Shown in pieces: positions 12,205 to 24,629 of a stretch of 64,000 nt of DNA (positions are counted from its first letter, which is position 1; each line of letters begins with the position of its first letter). The translations under genes and the position numbers were made by a program. The DNA is from Clitopilus passeckerianus (lineage: Eukaryota; Basidiomycota; Agaricomycetes; Agaricales; Entolomataceae), in the NCBI GenBank assembly GCA_944990035.1, contig CALYLX010000060.1, positions 186,001 through 250,000 on the forward strand. Reading direction: 5' to 3'. The notes beneath the pieces were generated by a model. The model was not told where the DNA came from. It saw nothing but the letters and a program-made list of their open reading frames with translations, and searched no databases.

Positions 12205-13611
12205 ATGCTTGAAAGCACTGTCGGTCTGCGACGAGACCCTTCGTTGTTTCCCAGACGGCGTTGTGGTTGTTCACGAAGGTCGCGACCAGACTTCCCCTCG
12301 CTTGTTCATAGCGTCAGAATCCAACCTCCCGGTGACTCTGACAGGAAACTCTGGCCCGTCTTGCCACCCAACATCATCCAATCCATCGCCCTGTTCCTCA
12401 TCCAACCAACCCATGAAGGTTGGCGACGGGATCTTCGGTCGCTTGGGTTCATCAGTAAAGCATGGACACGGGTTCTCGACCTGTTCTTCAAAACATACTG
12501 GGGAAACCGGCCCATGCGAGACCGGCCTAGTGCAGTAGCGGTTGCCAACTCCCTGTCCTTCCGCCCCGAACGAGCGGCCGCTATTCGGCAACTATTCTTA
12601 TGTCATTATAGCGAAGCCGATAAGCTCGATAGCATGGACCAGGCCGAGAGGTCAGCAGTACTTGCTGCCCTTGTCAAGATACTCTCGTTGGCAAAGAACG
12701 TCAAGCGGACCGAGATAATACCTATGGACCATGACATGAAGTACCCCTACCTCGATGCATTATTTGCACTGCGGGATGTGGAGTATTGCACCGTTCTCGC
12801 CGACTTCACCTGCAGCAGATATGGAAGCTCTATATCCGCCGATGGCTACTACCGCGTTGGGGTTGACGTCATGCAAGGCCTCGTTGCTCGTTGGCCGAAG
12901 CTCAGCAACCTCGATTATACCGGCTCGGATGAAGGGTACTTCGTTGCGCTTCCTAACGTAAAAATATGCTCATCATTTCTCGGTTACAGGGATGACCTTC
13001 CCGCATATGAGATACCATCCCCAGTGGAGGGTTCTTACTCCAACCTCAAATACCTCACCCTTCGACGAGTTCATCTCACTCCATCCCAGTTCATTCGTTT
13101 CCTGGATGCACCAAGCCCACGGATTAGCACCATTACCCTTCTCAGGATCACAGGACTGACCAACCATGACGTCTTCCTCGGTTTACGCAAAGTCGCACCT
13201 ACCCTGACCAGCATCTCGCTCACCGAATGTGACTTCCCTCGCGCCACCCCTGATGAAGAATACGCACTAGACGCCATCATGCCTGACCTCACCTCTCTCC
13301 AATCCATCTGCGTCACAGGTGACTGCGTAGACTGGCTATCCGTCGCGCGTAAGACTCCCAATGAGCACATCACCTTCGGGCCTTCTATCAGCATCGGGAG
13401 AGCTCCGGGGTTCAGCTTGGATAAACTTCCGGAGGCGTTGGAGAGTAGTCATTGGAGTACGGTGTCGATTACGAGCGAGGCGCCGATGGGGCCTGATGCA
13501 CTGGAGAGGGCGAGGGCGGTGGCGAGTGATAGGGGCATGAATTTTTGGTATTGGCATGAGAAGCCACCGAGTCCGCCGATTTTCCAGGCAATTGTTGCTC
13601 AGAATCCCTAA
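12205..13611 (+). CDS. F-box-like protein of a second type
   Basis: A single-exon gene of 468 residues from ATG 12205 to the stop at 13609-13611. The F-box-like segment is near residues 50-95 (WPVLPPNIIQSIALFL ... LRSLGFISKAWTRVLDLF). A leucine-rich, weakly repetitive region follows (LKYLTLRRVHL, ISTITLLRITGL, LTSISLTECDF), ending in a Trp-rich tail (NFWYWHEKPPSPP). The layout (F-box, then LRR-like) suggests an SCF adaptor, but this lineage differs from family 1: no intron after the F-box and no DWxxxxYYG motif. An upstream in-frame extension is open without an ATG, so a missed first exon is possible. tRNA-Ser(AGA) lies 268 bases downstream on the other strand. Confidence 0.72.
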   Translation: MLESTVGLRRDPSLFPRRRCGCSRRSRPDFPSLVHSVRIQPPGDSDRKLWPVLPPNIIQSIALFLIQPTHEGWRRDLRSLGFISKAWTRVLDLFFKTYWGNRPMRDRPSAVAVANSLSFRPERAAAIRQLFLCHYSEADKLDSMDQAERSAVLAALVKILSLAKNVKRTEIIPMDHDMKYPYLDALFALRDVEYCTVLADFTCSRYGSSISADGYYRVGVDVMQGLVARWPKLSNLDYTGSDEGYFVALPNVKICSSFLGYRDDLPAYEIPSPVEGSYSNLKYLTLRRVHLTPSQFIRFLDAPSPRISTITLLRITGLTNHDVFLGLRKVAPTLTSISLTECDFPRATPDEEYALDAIMPDLTSLQSICVTGDCVDWLSVARKTPNEHITFGPSISIGRAPGFSLDKLPEALESSHWSTVSITSEAPMGPDALERARAVASDRGMNFWYWHEKPPSPPIFQAIVAQNP

Positions 13612-13879
13612 GATGTGCGAGGATGAACTTGGGAACGGACGTTTTTCTTGTATCTATATGTATGCATTTCCCGCCTCTGGCAGGAAAAGGCAGGTTGTAT
13701 TCACGAACGTGTACATATGAACGAACCAATCTTGTAGTATAACAGGTGTACGATATGCATTTTGCACTTTTATTTGTGGTTGATTTGGCGGTCACTTCTA
13801 GCACCAGCTAGCACTACCAGTGTCTGTGTCTGCGGTGTTCCGGGTAATAAAAAAAAATTGGGTCCAACGGAAAAACAAC

Positions 13880-13983
13880 CGACGCCAGCAGGACTCGAAC
13901 CTGCGCCCTCAAAGAGGAACAGATGACCAACAGGATATGGGCCCCATTCTAATCTGTCGCCGTAACCACTTGGCTATAGCGCC
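13880..13983 (-). tRNA. tRNA-Ser(AGA) with 22-nt intron, copy 1
   Basis: Minus strand. The acceptor GGCGCTA pairs with TGGCGTC (two G-U pairs), the D arm is GCC...GGC and the anticodon stem ACAGA pairs with TCTGT. The loop TT-AGA-A gives anticodon AGA. The intron is 13925-13946, the long variable arm CCTCTTTGAGG, and the T arm GCAGG-TTCGAGT-CCTGC. A run of eight or more A's near 13850 gives the Pol III T-terminator on this strand. Compared with the copy at 31064, one T-loop base differs (GAGT versus GAAT); the intron is identical. Confidence 0.93.
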
Positions 13984-16963
13984 TTATGAATCTGTCATGT
14001 GGTTGTGTCCCACCTACCTCATCCGGCGAATACTCTGAGAAACCTACTTGGCGCGTGGTTGCCTACTACCAGAATCGGGATCTGAAGCTGGCTAGCGTTG
14101 GTCGATGGGGAACCGAACGTGCGTTTTGATACTTGGAAAATGTGTTATCAAAGTCAAAGTCGTCTATCTGGGACGTGTAGCCATTACAACGGGCCGACGA
14201 GCCAGAGTTCCCTAAGCCATTCCGTCCAAGATATGGCGACGAAAGTGTGAATGTTCGCTGAAGCTCAGCATGGGCAAAGATAATTCTCGTTTCTCATAGG
14301 AAATCTCGACTGGTTGGAGTCGAATTGACCTTCGGAATTGCGGACAAACTTCGTCGAGCGCCCGTTTCAAATATTCCTAATATTATCCCCAATGGTAGGG
14401 GGCAATTGTATCCTTAATTGTGTGAATGTCTAAACAGGCGCTCATATTTTAGTGAAACTATACGAAGACGATCAGGGTACTCACAACGAATGCTCACATA
14501 CCCCAAATCTCTCCAAACATCCGGTCGCCAAGTCCCAACGGAACCCTTTCTGAGCCCGAGTCTGCTCTTGGCCATCACCTCTTTTAATTCACGAGCCTGA
14601 CACACCCTATCTCCTCTCGACATACAACCCACCTCCGTGACGTCGACCAAGCCCATGCCCAGAATCGAGATTCACGAAAGCTTAGACGCCGGAAGAGATA
14701 CCTGGATGGTCATTGGTGGATTTGACGAGGTGGGTAGGCGAGCCGGCGGTATGGGGACGCACGTTCGTTAGTTGGACTTGGAGTGTCGGCGCCGCGTTGG
14801 CTCTAGGTGAGCTATGGGTATTCCTTAGCAATGCTAGAAGGAGCACTTTTGAAGGTGAGAGATTGCTGAACGGTGACAGCTGGCGACTTGGAGCATAGAG
14901 ACTTGTTCGAAAATTTCCCGGTCAGAGGGGGAGAGGTGTGATGCGGTCGCAGAAACGAAGAGAGTCAATTGGCCACAGGTCCATGGGTTAAAGACGTAAC
15001 CAGAGCCGTCAGGGGTATTGAATCGAGTTATTTAAAGCTGATTTAATGTTGGAGGCAGCAATGGAGAGTATCTGAACGTTGGGGACGACGACCTAGAATA
15101 CATCATGCATCTCCAAGCTTGACGATGTAAGGCGAGTTGGAGGAAGGAAAGGCCGGCTCTCAGTCGCTCCTTCTCACCTCCTTCCGAAGCGGTTGAAACC
15201 CGACAAGCTACCAGAGTCGACCACAGAAAGGGTCCCAAAACCCAGCATACTTTCCTACCAGACTTGGAGCCATAGCGACATTTCGGTCGCCAACCTCACG
15301 CACGTTCGTCGGCCCCCTCCTCCCCTATACCCACCATCCCAACAAACGTACCTTAATCCATCCCGTCGAGATCTCTAAATCCCAAAAGGAGCTTCTTTTC
15401 CCAGCGCAATCGGGGATCTCTACGTCAGAGTGGGTCAATGAAGGAGATGTTCCTAGCAAAGCCGAGTGGCGCAGGAGGGAAAGGTGTAGAAACGAATTTA
15501 GCGCGCCAAAGGTAGTTAGACTGGTCGGGTGGGTTGCGCCGATGGGATGTGAAGTTGAGGAAGTGAGAGGTGAAACATTCGCGGGAGGAACGTTCGAGGG
15601 TGGGACTGAAGGTGTTGCGATGGTTTAGACCTAGTAGCTAGCGGTATTGGCCTAAATTATTTTGTTTCGGTAGTCTAAGGGTTGGAAATGTAGCTGTATT
15701 GAGATATCTTTAGGCAAGTAGGTGTGAAAGCCAGATTTTTTCGGGTTTCAGCTCTTGAAGTCGGGGTCAGAAGTGCAGACTGTGCAGTGGTTGTCACCGT
15801 AAAAATTCCTGGACGCCCAAGTTGATGCTAGTATAAGATTTTGAAGTTTGCTGAGCGTAGCGTATCAGGCGCCTGATCCAGCGTTATCTCTTTTGCCCGT
15901 AAACTTCGCGTCGGTTCATCACCTTCTCCCATTCATTCAGCTAGCTATCGGACGATATACAGGGACATGTGTCCAAAGCATTAACGTACTCCAGGCACAA
16001 CACGCAATTATGCTTCAGAAGATATGACATGTCAAGTTGATGATATAGCCTTAAGCAGTTCCGGGAGACAGGGAAGGAGACCTCATGTTGTTCTTGGATG
16101 AGGCGTTTGACAGTCGCAAATCAGAAGCAACATCACAAGGTCATTTGGTGGACCCTAAGAAGTCGGTTGAGATGGCTCGAGATAAAGAACATTCCAGCGT
16201 TTCCTCATTCTACCCTGTTTTCTTTCTGAAATTTTGTACGAGGAAGGCCCGGCTTGGATCCGCCCTTGCGAGCCAAGAATTTACATGTTTTTTCAGTCGG
16301 AAGATCTGGAGGAAGCATCCCATCCCGATCGATGCCGATGGTTTAATTGTCAAGAGCCTGGGATGCAAACATTGGATGATCGGAGCTGATTCCCTCGGCT
16401 AATTCTTTGAGTCTCTTTCCCCATTTCCCCTGCCACGCATGGATGGTTTGAGTGGTGCAGCTCTCGAAATCGAGCCCCAGACAGAGTCTCGACACTTCTC
16501 TGCGCGCATAATCGATGTTTGCATGGTTCAAGAGGCGCAGAAATCTCTCTCCAGGGTTTAGTTCATTCCTGGAGTCGGAAACACACATTTCCATTGCGGT
16601 GTCACTGCACGAGGGGTTCGACGCACGTTCGTCGGTACTCCGGCCAAAAAAATCGATATCCCAATTTGGCAGCTGTCCAGTCCCTCGCTTAGATGGATTC
16701 TTAATTCCTGGCACACGACCATAAAATTCAGCCAGGACTCCCCTTCTCCTCCTTGGGTCAACCCACCACAACCACTCCACACCATCTCTTCCCACTCCCC
16801 GACGGTCTCCACATTACGTTCGACGACGTCGACGACTAATATCTAGGCGAACGTGCGTTTGCTTCGAATTCATGCTGAAAATTTGTCTGACGACGCTTTA
16901 TCTAAAGACGTCTTCTAGAGGACCGTTTATTATCACTCTACAACCTTTTGACTACTCGACGAC
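13984..16963. other. Gene-poor 3-kb stretch
   Basis: No convincing gene. Several open frames of 60-150 codons exist on both strands, the longest on the minus strand at 16343-16795. Its product has no recognisable domain and no supporting splice pattern. The last few hundred bases before 16964 must carry the promoter of the phosphate transporter. No long repeats or transposon ends were noticed. Confidence 0.45.
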
Positions 16964-19344
16964 ATGTCAGAAGGAAAGCTGGAAGGGAACAAGTCGACGG
17001 CGGCTTCAGTGCCTGCTGAACGCCATAACGCACCTTTGGCAGAGTACGAACGTTCAGATCGTGCTGCCTTCATCCTGAACAGGACTGAGGTCAAGCTGCT
17101 TGGCATTGCTGGGGTATGTTCGATACTTTGGATGTAGAAAACCTGTGATAACCTCGTCTTGGCGGTTTAGGTTGGATTCTTCCTCGATGGTGAGTTATAC
17201 TGCTTCAATACCTCACGGCCTTCCCTGACCGTATCGAACAGCGTACGACCTGTTCATCATCAACGTGCGTTCATTCGTTCTATTATTATCGTGCCCGCAT
17301 GCTTACCCTTGTTAGCCTGTTGCCACAATGCTTCAATATCGCCTCTACGGTGGCGCACACTTGCCCCCAAATCTGGAAGGTTTCGTCAAGGCCGGCGCCA
17401 ACATTGGCAGTGTCATCGGCCAATTTGCCTTTGGTGCGTAGTTGACGTCACGCCCTTTATCCCGCCCCCCTAACGTTGCCCCCGCTTTACAGGCTACGCT
17501 GCTGATGCTCTAGGGCGAAAAGCAGTTTGTGCGTTGTTCCCTCGGTTTCTGGTAGCTATATGCTTAATTTCTTCGTTCACAGACGGCAAAGAGCTTATGC
17601 TCATCATCCTGGCCACTATCCTCACCCTCACCACCCCCACTGGCTCTCTCTCTCCAGAAGGCTCTCTAATCTACTTGGGCGTCTTCCGTATCCTCCTCGG
17701 TATCGGCGTGGGCGGCGACTACCCTATGTCGGCCAGTATCACCTCCGACCGTGCCAACCTCCGCAAGCGTGGCACCATGTTGGCATACATCTTCTCCAAC
17801 CAAGGATGGGGCAGTCTTGTCGGAAGTCTGGCCACCATCATCGTCCTCCTCTGCTACAGGCATGTTATGGAGGATGAAGGCAAGACGAGCAAGGTCGATG
17901 GAGGTTCGTTGCTTTCTCCTCACAATTTCTGTTTCGATTGACGCTAACCACCTTTCTTTGACAGTGTGGCGAATCGTAGTCGGCATCTCCCTCATCCCCG
18001 CCTTCGGCACCCTCTACCAGCGTCTCACGCTCCCTGAGTCCACTCGCTTCACGGCCTCCAAGAAACTCCGTGCAGCTGGCAACTACGCCGAAGAGGAAGA
18101 CGCCATTGAAGCTATCAAGCGTGCCCAGCTTGGCGAAGACGTCAAGCTCGGCAACCTGCGTCAACAGGACCTCGAGAAGGCTGAAATCGAGACTATCAAG
18201 AACGCTGTTAGTCACGTAAAGAGGGACGAAACGGAAAACGAGAAGAAGGGAGACGGGGAAATCACTGAGACGAGTGCGAGTAACTCGAGTGAAAACATCG
18301 ATGAGACCACTGCTCCACCGGAGGTGGTCGCTCAGAAAAAGGCCCATTTCGCAGGTTAGCCCTCCTCTTCTGGATATGCGCATATACTCATGTTTCGACC
18401 CTCTTCAGAATTTATCAGATACTTCTCGGAGTGGCGACACGCCAAGCTCCTCATCGGTACCTGCGGCTGCTGGTTCTTGCTGGACATTGCGTACGTTTCC
18501 TTGCTCCCATCCTCTTCGAACCTATGTTGACTAAACCGCGCATATATACAGGTTTTACGGAATCAACTTGAACCAAAACGTGGTCCTTCAGCAAATCGGC
18601 TACGATGGATCTTCTGGTACACCTTGGAACAGGTTGTTCCGGGTCTCGACTGGTAATATCATCGTTACCGCTCTTGGATTCGTACCTGGTATGTTTCTAC
18701 CCTCCTCCCCCTCATGTCTTCACTAGCTGACCATATGCGTCCCTGCTCTAGGTTACTGGGCTTCTGTCCTCACAATTGAGATCCTCGGCCGCAAGAAGAT
18801 CCAAATGGGAGGCTTCTTCATGTCTGCCCTCTTCCTCGGTATTCTCGCTGGCAAATTCCACGACCTCAGCAAACCGGCTTTCATCGTCTGCTTCGCCCTG
18901 TTGCAGTTCTTCTTCAACTTCGGCGCTAACACGTGAGTTCCTTTCCTTCCTTGGTCGAGGTGAACAGGATGGTTGACGTTTTATTTACGATATTTAGGAC
19001 GACATACTGCTACCCCGCTGAAGTTTTCCCTACCCGCTACAAAGCATTCGCACATGGTATCTCAGCAGCTGCAGGAAAGGCCGGCGCCATCATCTCTGCC
19101 CTCGCTTTCAACACCCTCAGCAAAGATATTGGAACACCTGCCGTTCTGTGGAGTACGTCTCCTTTCATTTCCTCACCACGTTGAGACAAATACTGATCAC
19201 GCACATATAGTCTTCTTCGGATGCTGCCTTGCAGGTGCTGCACTCACTACTCTCCTACCTGAAGTCAAGGGCCGTGATCCTGATTTGATCCTTGCTGAGG
19301 AGATTCGGGTTGAGAGGGAGAAGGCTGCTAGTTTGAGGGATTAA
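16964..19344 (+). CDS. High-affinity inorganic phosphate transporter (PHO84 type)
   Basis: About eleven exons from ATG 16964 to TAA 19342-19344. It is an MFS proton/phosphate symporter of the plasma membrane. Twelve transmembrane segments are interrupted by a long acidic central loop (about 18060-18350). Family motifs are clear: [11 protein letters not shown] after helix 1, [25 protein letters not shown] in the first half, and [24 protein letters not shown] near the end. Introns are 50-60 bases, and several fall in or next to helices. Expected to import phosphate under starvation; I saw no clear Pho4-type CACGTG in the near upstream region, so its regulation is not shown by the sequence. Confidence 0.93.
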
Positions 19345-20167
19345 GGTCAAGGCTGAAGACCAGGCTTGAGATTATTGGATACTTACGACGAGGGTCGTGG
19401 ATGGGGTTTATTACTCAAGTAGAGGATGAAAGTGGATTGAAGTTAAATGTATATACCTGTATTGATTTTGTTACCTTAGTTTCGTTATTGTGACGATGTA
19501 GATGTATCAGTAAAATGGACCATACAGTCTGAAGAAAAATAAATTGAGTCATTTCGTTAGAGATATGGATCTGTCGGAATATATGTCCAACAGGCCGTTG
19601 AGCATATCCGTTGAGTTGCGGCGGGAGCATCACAAAATTGCCTGCCTTAGGTCACCTACACCACGGAGGTCGCTGCTTCGCTTCCACACCCACATTCCTT
19701 CGCTATGTTGTTGCTGTATTGACACATCCACTGTTCCTTGCACGGTCCTCTCGTCGTTGGAGCTTGGGCCGATTGACTGATGTATCGCTCGATCCGTCGC
19801 ATTCGCATTACCCTTGATTCATTCCGTACATTTGCCTACATAGGGCACAGATACAATTGATTTGTTCTTGAAACTCGATGAGACAGTTAATATGAGCCCG
19901 AGATGAGGTGGCCCATAAAGAATCGAGAGTTTGAAGTCTGGGATTTTTGGGCACTTTCGTGTCTGCAGCCGGGCTCAGGTATGAGTGGCATGTGACTTCC
20001 ATGTGCCGCCGGGTCAAGTGAAGTGTTGAGCGAGCACTCAACTAGCTCTACAAGGATCCTCGAACATTGTCTGTCATTTAGTTCGCCTTTGCACGCTCCA
20101 CCAAGCAAGGGATGTGTCATTGTAGCCGATGTAGACTAAAATTGAACAGGTATTCGAGCTGAAGGTA
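19345..20167. other. 3' spacer, no gene seen
   Basis: Between the transporter and a convergent secreted-protein gene. Only short open frames, none with a recognisable feature. Confidence 0.45.
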
Positions 20168-20907
20168 TCAAACAATCATTCCGACCCCAACCATGACGCC
20201 CATGCCGATAGAACCAATCATCTTCAGTATCGTTGTGTCTGCGCGTGTTGCCCCATTTCCTGTCGGCGTTGGAGTAGGGGCCTTGCCGGATCCATCAACC
20301 ACTAAAGTGGCGAGAGGCCTAATAGTATTCGAGAAAAGTGATGTCTGCGTGCTTTGTGAAGCTCGAGAGTATACTTTCTTGTCTTCGCAAGACCCCGTTC
20401 CATCGTTGTGTATATCACAATTCAGGTGTTCCACGTATGCGGCAGCAAGCGGGAGACCAGTTGGTTGGAAAATGTATTCGTAATGAGTAGCGTCGCCAAC
20501 CCAGGTGGCTAGAATTACGTCGGTGAACTCTGCTGTAGCGTAGACCAGAAGAATGCTCACCCTGCCGCGTGTATGGTCCGGTGCTGGTCGAGGTCGTGGT
20601 TTCGTCAGGATAGGGTATCACGGTGAAGATCTCATCGTAGAGATACGTGGTCTGTCCGTCGCTCCCAACCCCAAGTTCGGAGAAGGAGTGAATCGCATAG
20701 ACAGGATTCGAATCTGTTGAAGTAGGCTCGTCTGCATAGACTTTTGGCACCTCATTAATGGTAATCGTAGCCGCATTACCAACTTCAATCGGGGAGAGAG
20801 AAAAGCGAATCAATCTCCAATGGCGAGAATGAGGGATATGACTCTGAGAGCTTACAAAGAGTCCGGGAAGACAGAAGCAAAAGTCCAGTAAGAACCTTAG
20901 ACTGCAT
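20168..20907 (-). CDS. Secreted GPI-like protein, trio member A
   Basis: Three exons. ATG 20907 begins a signal peptide (MQSKVLTGLLLLSSRTLF). Intron 1 (gtaagc...tgaag) follows directly, then the mature start NAATITINEV. Intron 2 (gtgagc...ttctag, about 53 bases) precedes ATWVGDATHYEY. A cysteine pair lies in LNCDIHNDGTGSCED. The protein ends in a hydrophobic tail (MIGSIGMGVMVGVGMIV) with nothing after it, as in a GPI-anchor signal. It shares exon layout and the motifs AATIT, DGxTTY and DAxHY with the genes at 24630 and 27723. Function unknown. Confidence 0.72.
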
Positions 20908-21785
20908 AGCGTTCGGAATGGCCGCGAATGAACGTTCTTGCGATGACCCCAGCTGAATGTAAGTAGCACGAGTATATCCCGTCGGTTACGGAGATCTGAC
21001 AATTGTGCACTGCCTTGAGAAGGGTGAAAGATGTATCTGTGACTGCCAAGACCCCAATTCGGTAAGTATAATTTATGATCTGCCAGAACGTCGAACGGAT
21101 CTGTCAAAACCCATGTGGGACGGCAAGGATCGCAGCGTCGGGAAACAATGCTGTGTACAGTGAACGAGCCCGCAACTCATTTACGAAGCGCATTGTGATC
21201 AATCCAAAAATCAGAAATCGAAAATAGGGACTAATGGCCACTGGCTGAACCTTAAAGAAAGCAGTCAAATAATATCGTCACGCGTAAGGACACGTCGTCA
21301 AGATTTGGTCCTGAGGACTGTGCTAAACAAGACTGGTAAGCACAATCTGATCAGGCGGTCGAGACGTCAGTGGATATATTGTAGGCAAGGAGGAGGCGTC
21401 AGCTTACAGGCCCTCAACAGCTTTCAATGCACAGATTCAGTGCAGAACTACTGTTCAAACGTTCCCGGGTGACTTGTAATCTCATTCATTTCTTGCGAAT
21501 CACAGAATTCGGCATCGTGTCAATGTCATCAAGTCCAATGTATCTATCGATTGGAGGATCAGAGATCGCCCTCTACGTCCATGAAATCGAGCATGGTCTT
21601 ACCATTGTCCAAACAGTGCTTGAAACTGAGAAACACCTCTAACTGATTTGGGCATCCCATGCCCCAGGACCTTTCCTTGCACCACAACACCCAGACTTCA
21701 TACGGAAAGAGGCAAATTCATTGGTAAGTAAGGACTATGACAGATAGATCGGACAGGATATGTGTTTCACGATAGTGGCGCCAAC
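20908..21785. other. Intergenic region, no gene seen
   Basis: Promoter side of trio member A and 3' side of the DUF4139 gene. Short open frames only. Confidence 0.45.
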
Positions 21786-23830
21786 TTATGGATAACATAC
21801 AGCAAGCATCAGGCCAGCAGTGTCGGTCTTGGGTGGAACCGTGACTTCCCATTGCAAAGTAAGGTTGGTCTTACTTTGCGCAGGAATCGAACAGACCCAA
21901 TTGAACTTCCCGGTCTTGCCTAAAGTCTCCACGTCCGCGTCCAAGTCGTCTGCACCATCCCACATCGCATTAACGCCCTTTGTGATCGTCACCGGCCGCC
22001 TGGCCATGTCAGGGGAGACGCCATTCGTGCCCGAAGGCGCGCTGAGGGTTGGGTTGACATGCTTGACTTGGATTTGTGAATCTTCAGAAATGGGGAACTG
22101 GTCGATTATCTTGACACCATCGACAGAGATCGCTTTCGTGTTGTGGACCGTGATGTTCTGGGTAAAAACGTGGTGGACTGTCTTGTTGTAGAAACCGCTC
22201 TGTCCCTGTTTCCTCGTCTGTGGGTGGTATGTGACACGAATGGAAGGGTCCAAGCTAAATCGGTGTCAGCAACAATGGAGCAAATCACACGACATGAATC
22301 GACTCACCCGAGAGGGATGTCGAAGCTCTCCTCCGGGTTCACGGCCGGGATACCAGTTCTCGCCACAAAACTTCCGTCAATGTACACGCTGCTCTTCCCT
22401 CCTAACAGTGTATATTGGGAGTTGTTCTTGATCTTGGCCTGTGGACATTGCTCAGCTCGAGTTTCAGTCATTGCGGGAGCTCACTTACGTTCAAACGAGT
22501 TTTCGTATCCTTCTTGGGAACGCAAACCCAGGTCATGGTTGCAGATAACTTGAGGTCCGCAATCGTCACCTTGTGATCAGTTCCATCGCTGGGGATACTG
22601 ATCATGCCAGGAACCTGGAAAGTAGCACTGACATTGCCTTTGGAAGATACGTTAGCTTCCCTTGTGACCATGGGTGGAGCGTCGTCCAAGTGTACGCTCG
22701 CCATGGCCCTGGTTCTCCCTTGAATAGGAGGTGATGGTGCTCCAGAAGCCATACGTCGAGGCGGAGGCGGCGGCGGCTTGGCGGGCTTCAAACCACCCAT
22801 CATAGCAGGTATCATGGGAGGTGACTGGTGCAACGAGAGTGTCCACGGTTCGAGCTTGGGCACTTCGACGCCAAAGGTGGGAGTGGCAGTTTCGAGGGTA
22901 AGGGGCACATCCTCCCAGTCCTTAGCGTCGAGGGCCAATCATCAGCGACAAGTCAATCTTTCGAGTGTATCAACTTACTTCGCCAGTATACTGGATGATA
23001 GAAGCTTGGTAGCTCAGCACCACTGGTTGGTCTTTGGTTTGCATATTGACCCGAATATCGTAGAGTGCGGTCCAAGCAGCCCTGTTAACGGCTGAAGGGG
23101 AAAGGTTCGGTCTGAATGATGATATGGTTTGGGAACACCGTAACTGACCGTAAATTAACGTCAGTTGGACCTCCCCTTCCTCATCTGAGAATACGCCAAT
23201 AGTTGCGCGACGAGTCAACTTCTCCTTGTATTCTTTACAGTTGGCCACCAGGCGATGACGTTCTGCATTCAGTTCCTCATCTATCTTGGCTTTCTCTGCC
23301 TCCAGATCAAGCAAGCGCAGGTCCAGCTCCTCCGCAGTCGAGTCGTATCCCTTCATAACCTCCGACAACTTCGATATTTCGATATGTTGGACATGCAGCG
23401 TAGCCAGATATGTTTGGACAGACGAAATGGATTTCTTGCACCTGTCAACCGCCTTCTGAACACGTTCCTTCTTGGCAAGTAGCGCAGTCAGAGCTGGAGA
23501 GGAAGTGGGGGCGACAGGGCGAGGAATCCAAGAAACAGTGACCTCTTGAATTGTGGCAGTTCCTCTTCCTTCAACTCTGGGTACAGTGAGCCCGAGACTT
23601 GGAAAATACGTCGTGAGCACTTACCTTAGGGAGTGCTCGTCAAGAACGTCCGGAAGCCCATTGATGACCACTTCATTCTGGCCAGCTTTGAGGTTGACTT
23701 TGAAAATGCGAGTAATTTCTGCTCTGCCAGAGTATACGCTAACGCCAGAAATCTTGCTATTCTTGACCGAAGTCAATTCAACCGAGTTGACTGGGTACAA
23801 GGGCGGATCTTGCTCGTTGGAAGAAGACAT
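21786..23830 (-). CDS. DUF4139/DUF4140 protein (mucoidy inhibitor A-like)
   Basis: ATG at 23830 (MSSSNEQDPPLYPV). The first domain (ISGVSVYSGRAEITRIFKV ... VINGLPDVLDEHSLR) is the DUF4140 N-terminal region. A long coiled coil follows (about 23220-23500: KKERVQKAVDRCKKSISSV ... LDLRLLDLEAEKAKIDEEL). A beta-rich DUF4139 domain with a proline-rich loop (KPPPPPP) runs to the C-terminus (TNLTLQWEVTVPP). At least five introns are visible. The family is found from bacteria to fungi and animals and has no settled biochemical role. The stop at 21786-21788 directly follows a possible donor (gtatgt), so an extra short last exon cannot be excluded. The gene sits between two members of the GPI-like trio. 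Confidence 0.82.
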
Positions 23831-24629
23831 ATCGGGAAGGCTAACTGGTGGTGACTGTAGGCCCCAGACGAAATTGCGGGGTGATAAGAGAACTCGGAAG
23901 CGTACGCAGTTCCATGACTCTGGTGCAGGGCTGCGAGTGCCATTGCTACGGTTGTGCACTCTAGTTTCCCATGTTTGCTCGGAATGTTCCCCTGTGAGCG
24001 CCTAATCCAGCTGCGACGATCATCAATACAAATTACAATATTGCCATTGTTTTGGCTCTCAAAAGTTGGAAGGCGAGCTCGACTGCAAAGTTTCTGCAGC
24101 CTTGCATTACCCTTGGAATTGGTCTGAACCCAGTATCACTAGAGCTACCACCGATTTGTCGATTCTCATGACCGATTCCCACCTAGTCGGAACCAGGTCT
24201 CGCGACATTTGAAGATGCGGCACAGGCCACCCACCATCATCATTTATCTACACACCCATACCAATTTGGTCGCAGACTGGAGGAAAACTGCGCGTCAAAT
24301 CCGTGGTCGAATCGCCAAGATAAGAATACGGCGTTCTTCATGGAATCTCTGCCAGGCGAACGATCAGCTCTACCTTATTGGACTCCGTATACAGCGCTCA
24401 GGATTAGTAACTGACCGCTGCGAAAGTTGAGTCCCTGAGCAACACCCCAAGTCATTTGATCATAAGAGGGACCTTTCACTGGCACCGGGTGTCACTGCTG
24501 TGGTGGGCCTAGTCTTCAATGCGACCTTGATCGAACTGAGCCGTCGGCTGATAGTGAGGTCACGGTCGACTTCTTCAAGTTGGAGAAGGCTGCAATTACA
24601 TTGATTTCAGCCATGAACTCATGCTTAAA
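23831..24629. other. Intergenic region, no gene seen
   Basis: 0.8 kb between the DUF4139 start and the 3' end of trio member B. Nothing recognisable. Confidence 0.45.

Noticed and set aside
16343..16795. 150-codon open frame on the minus strand in the gene-poor stretch
   Set aside because: No signal peptide, domain, intron or paralogue; composition looks like chance, and it lies near the promoter of the phosphate transporter.
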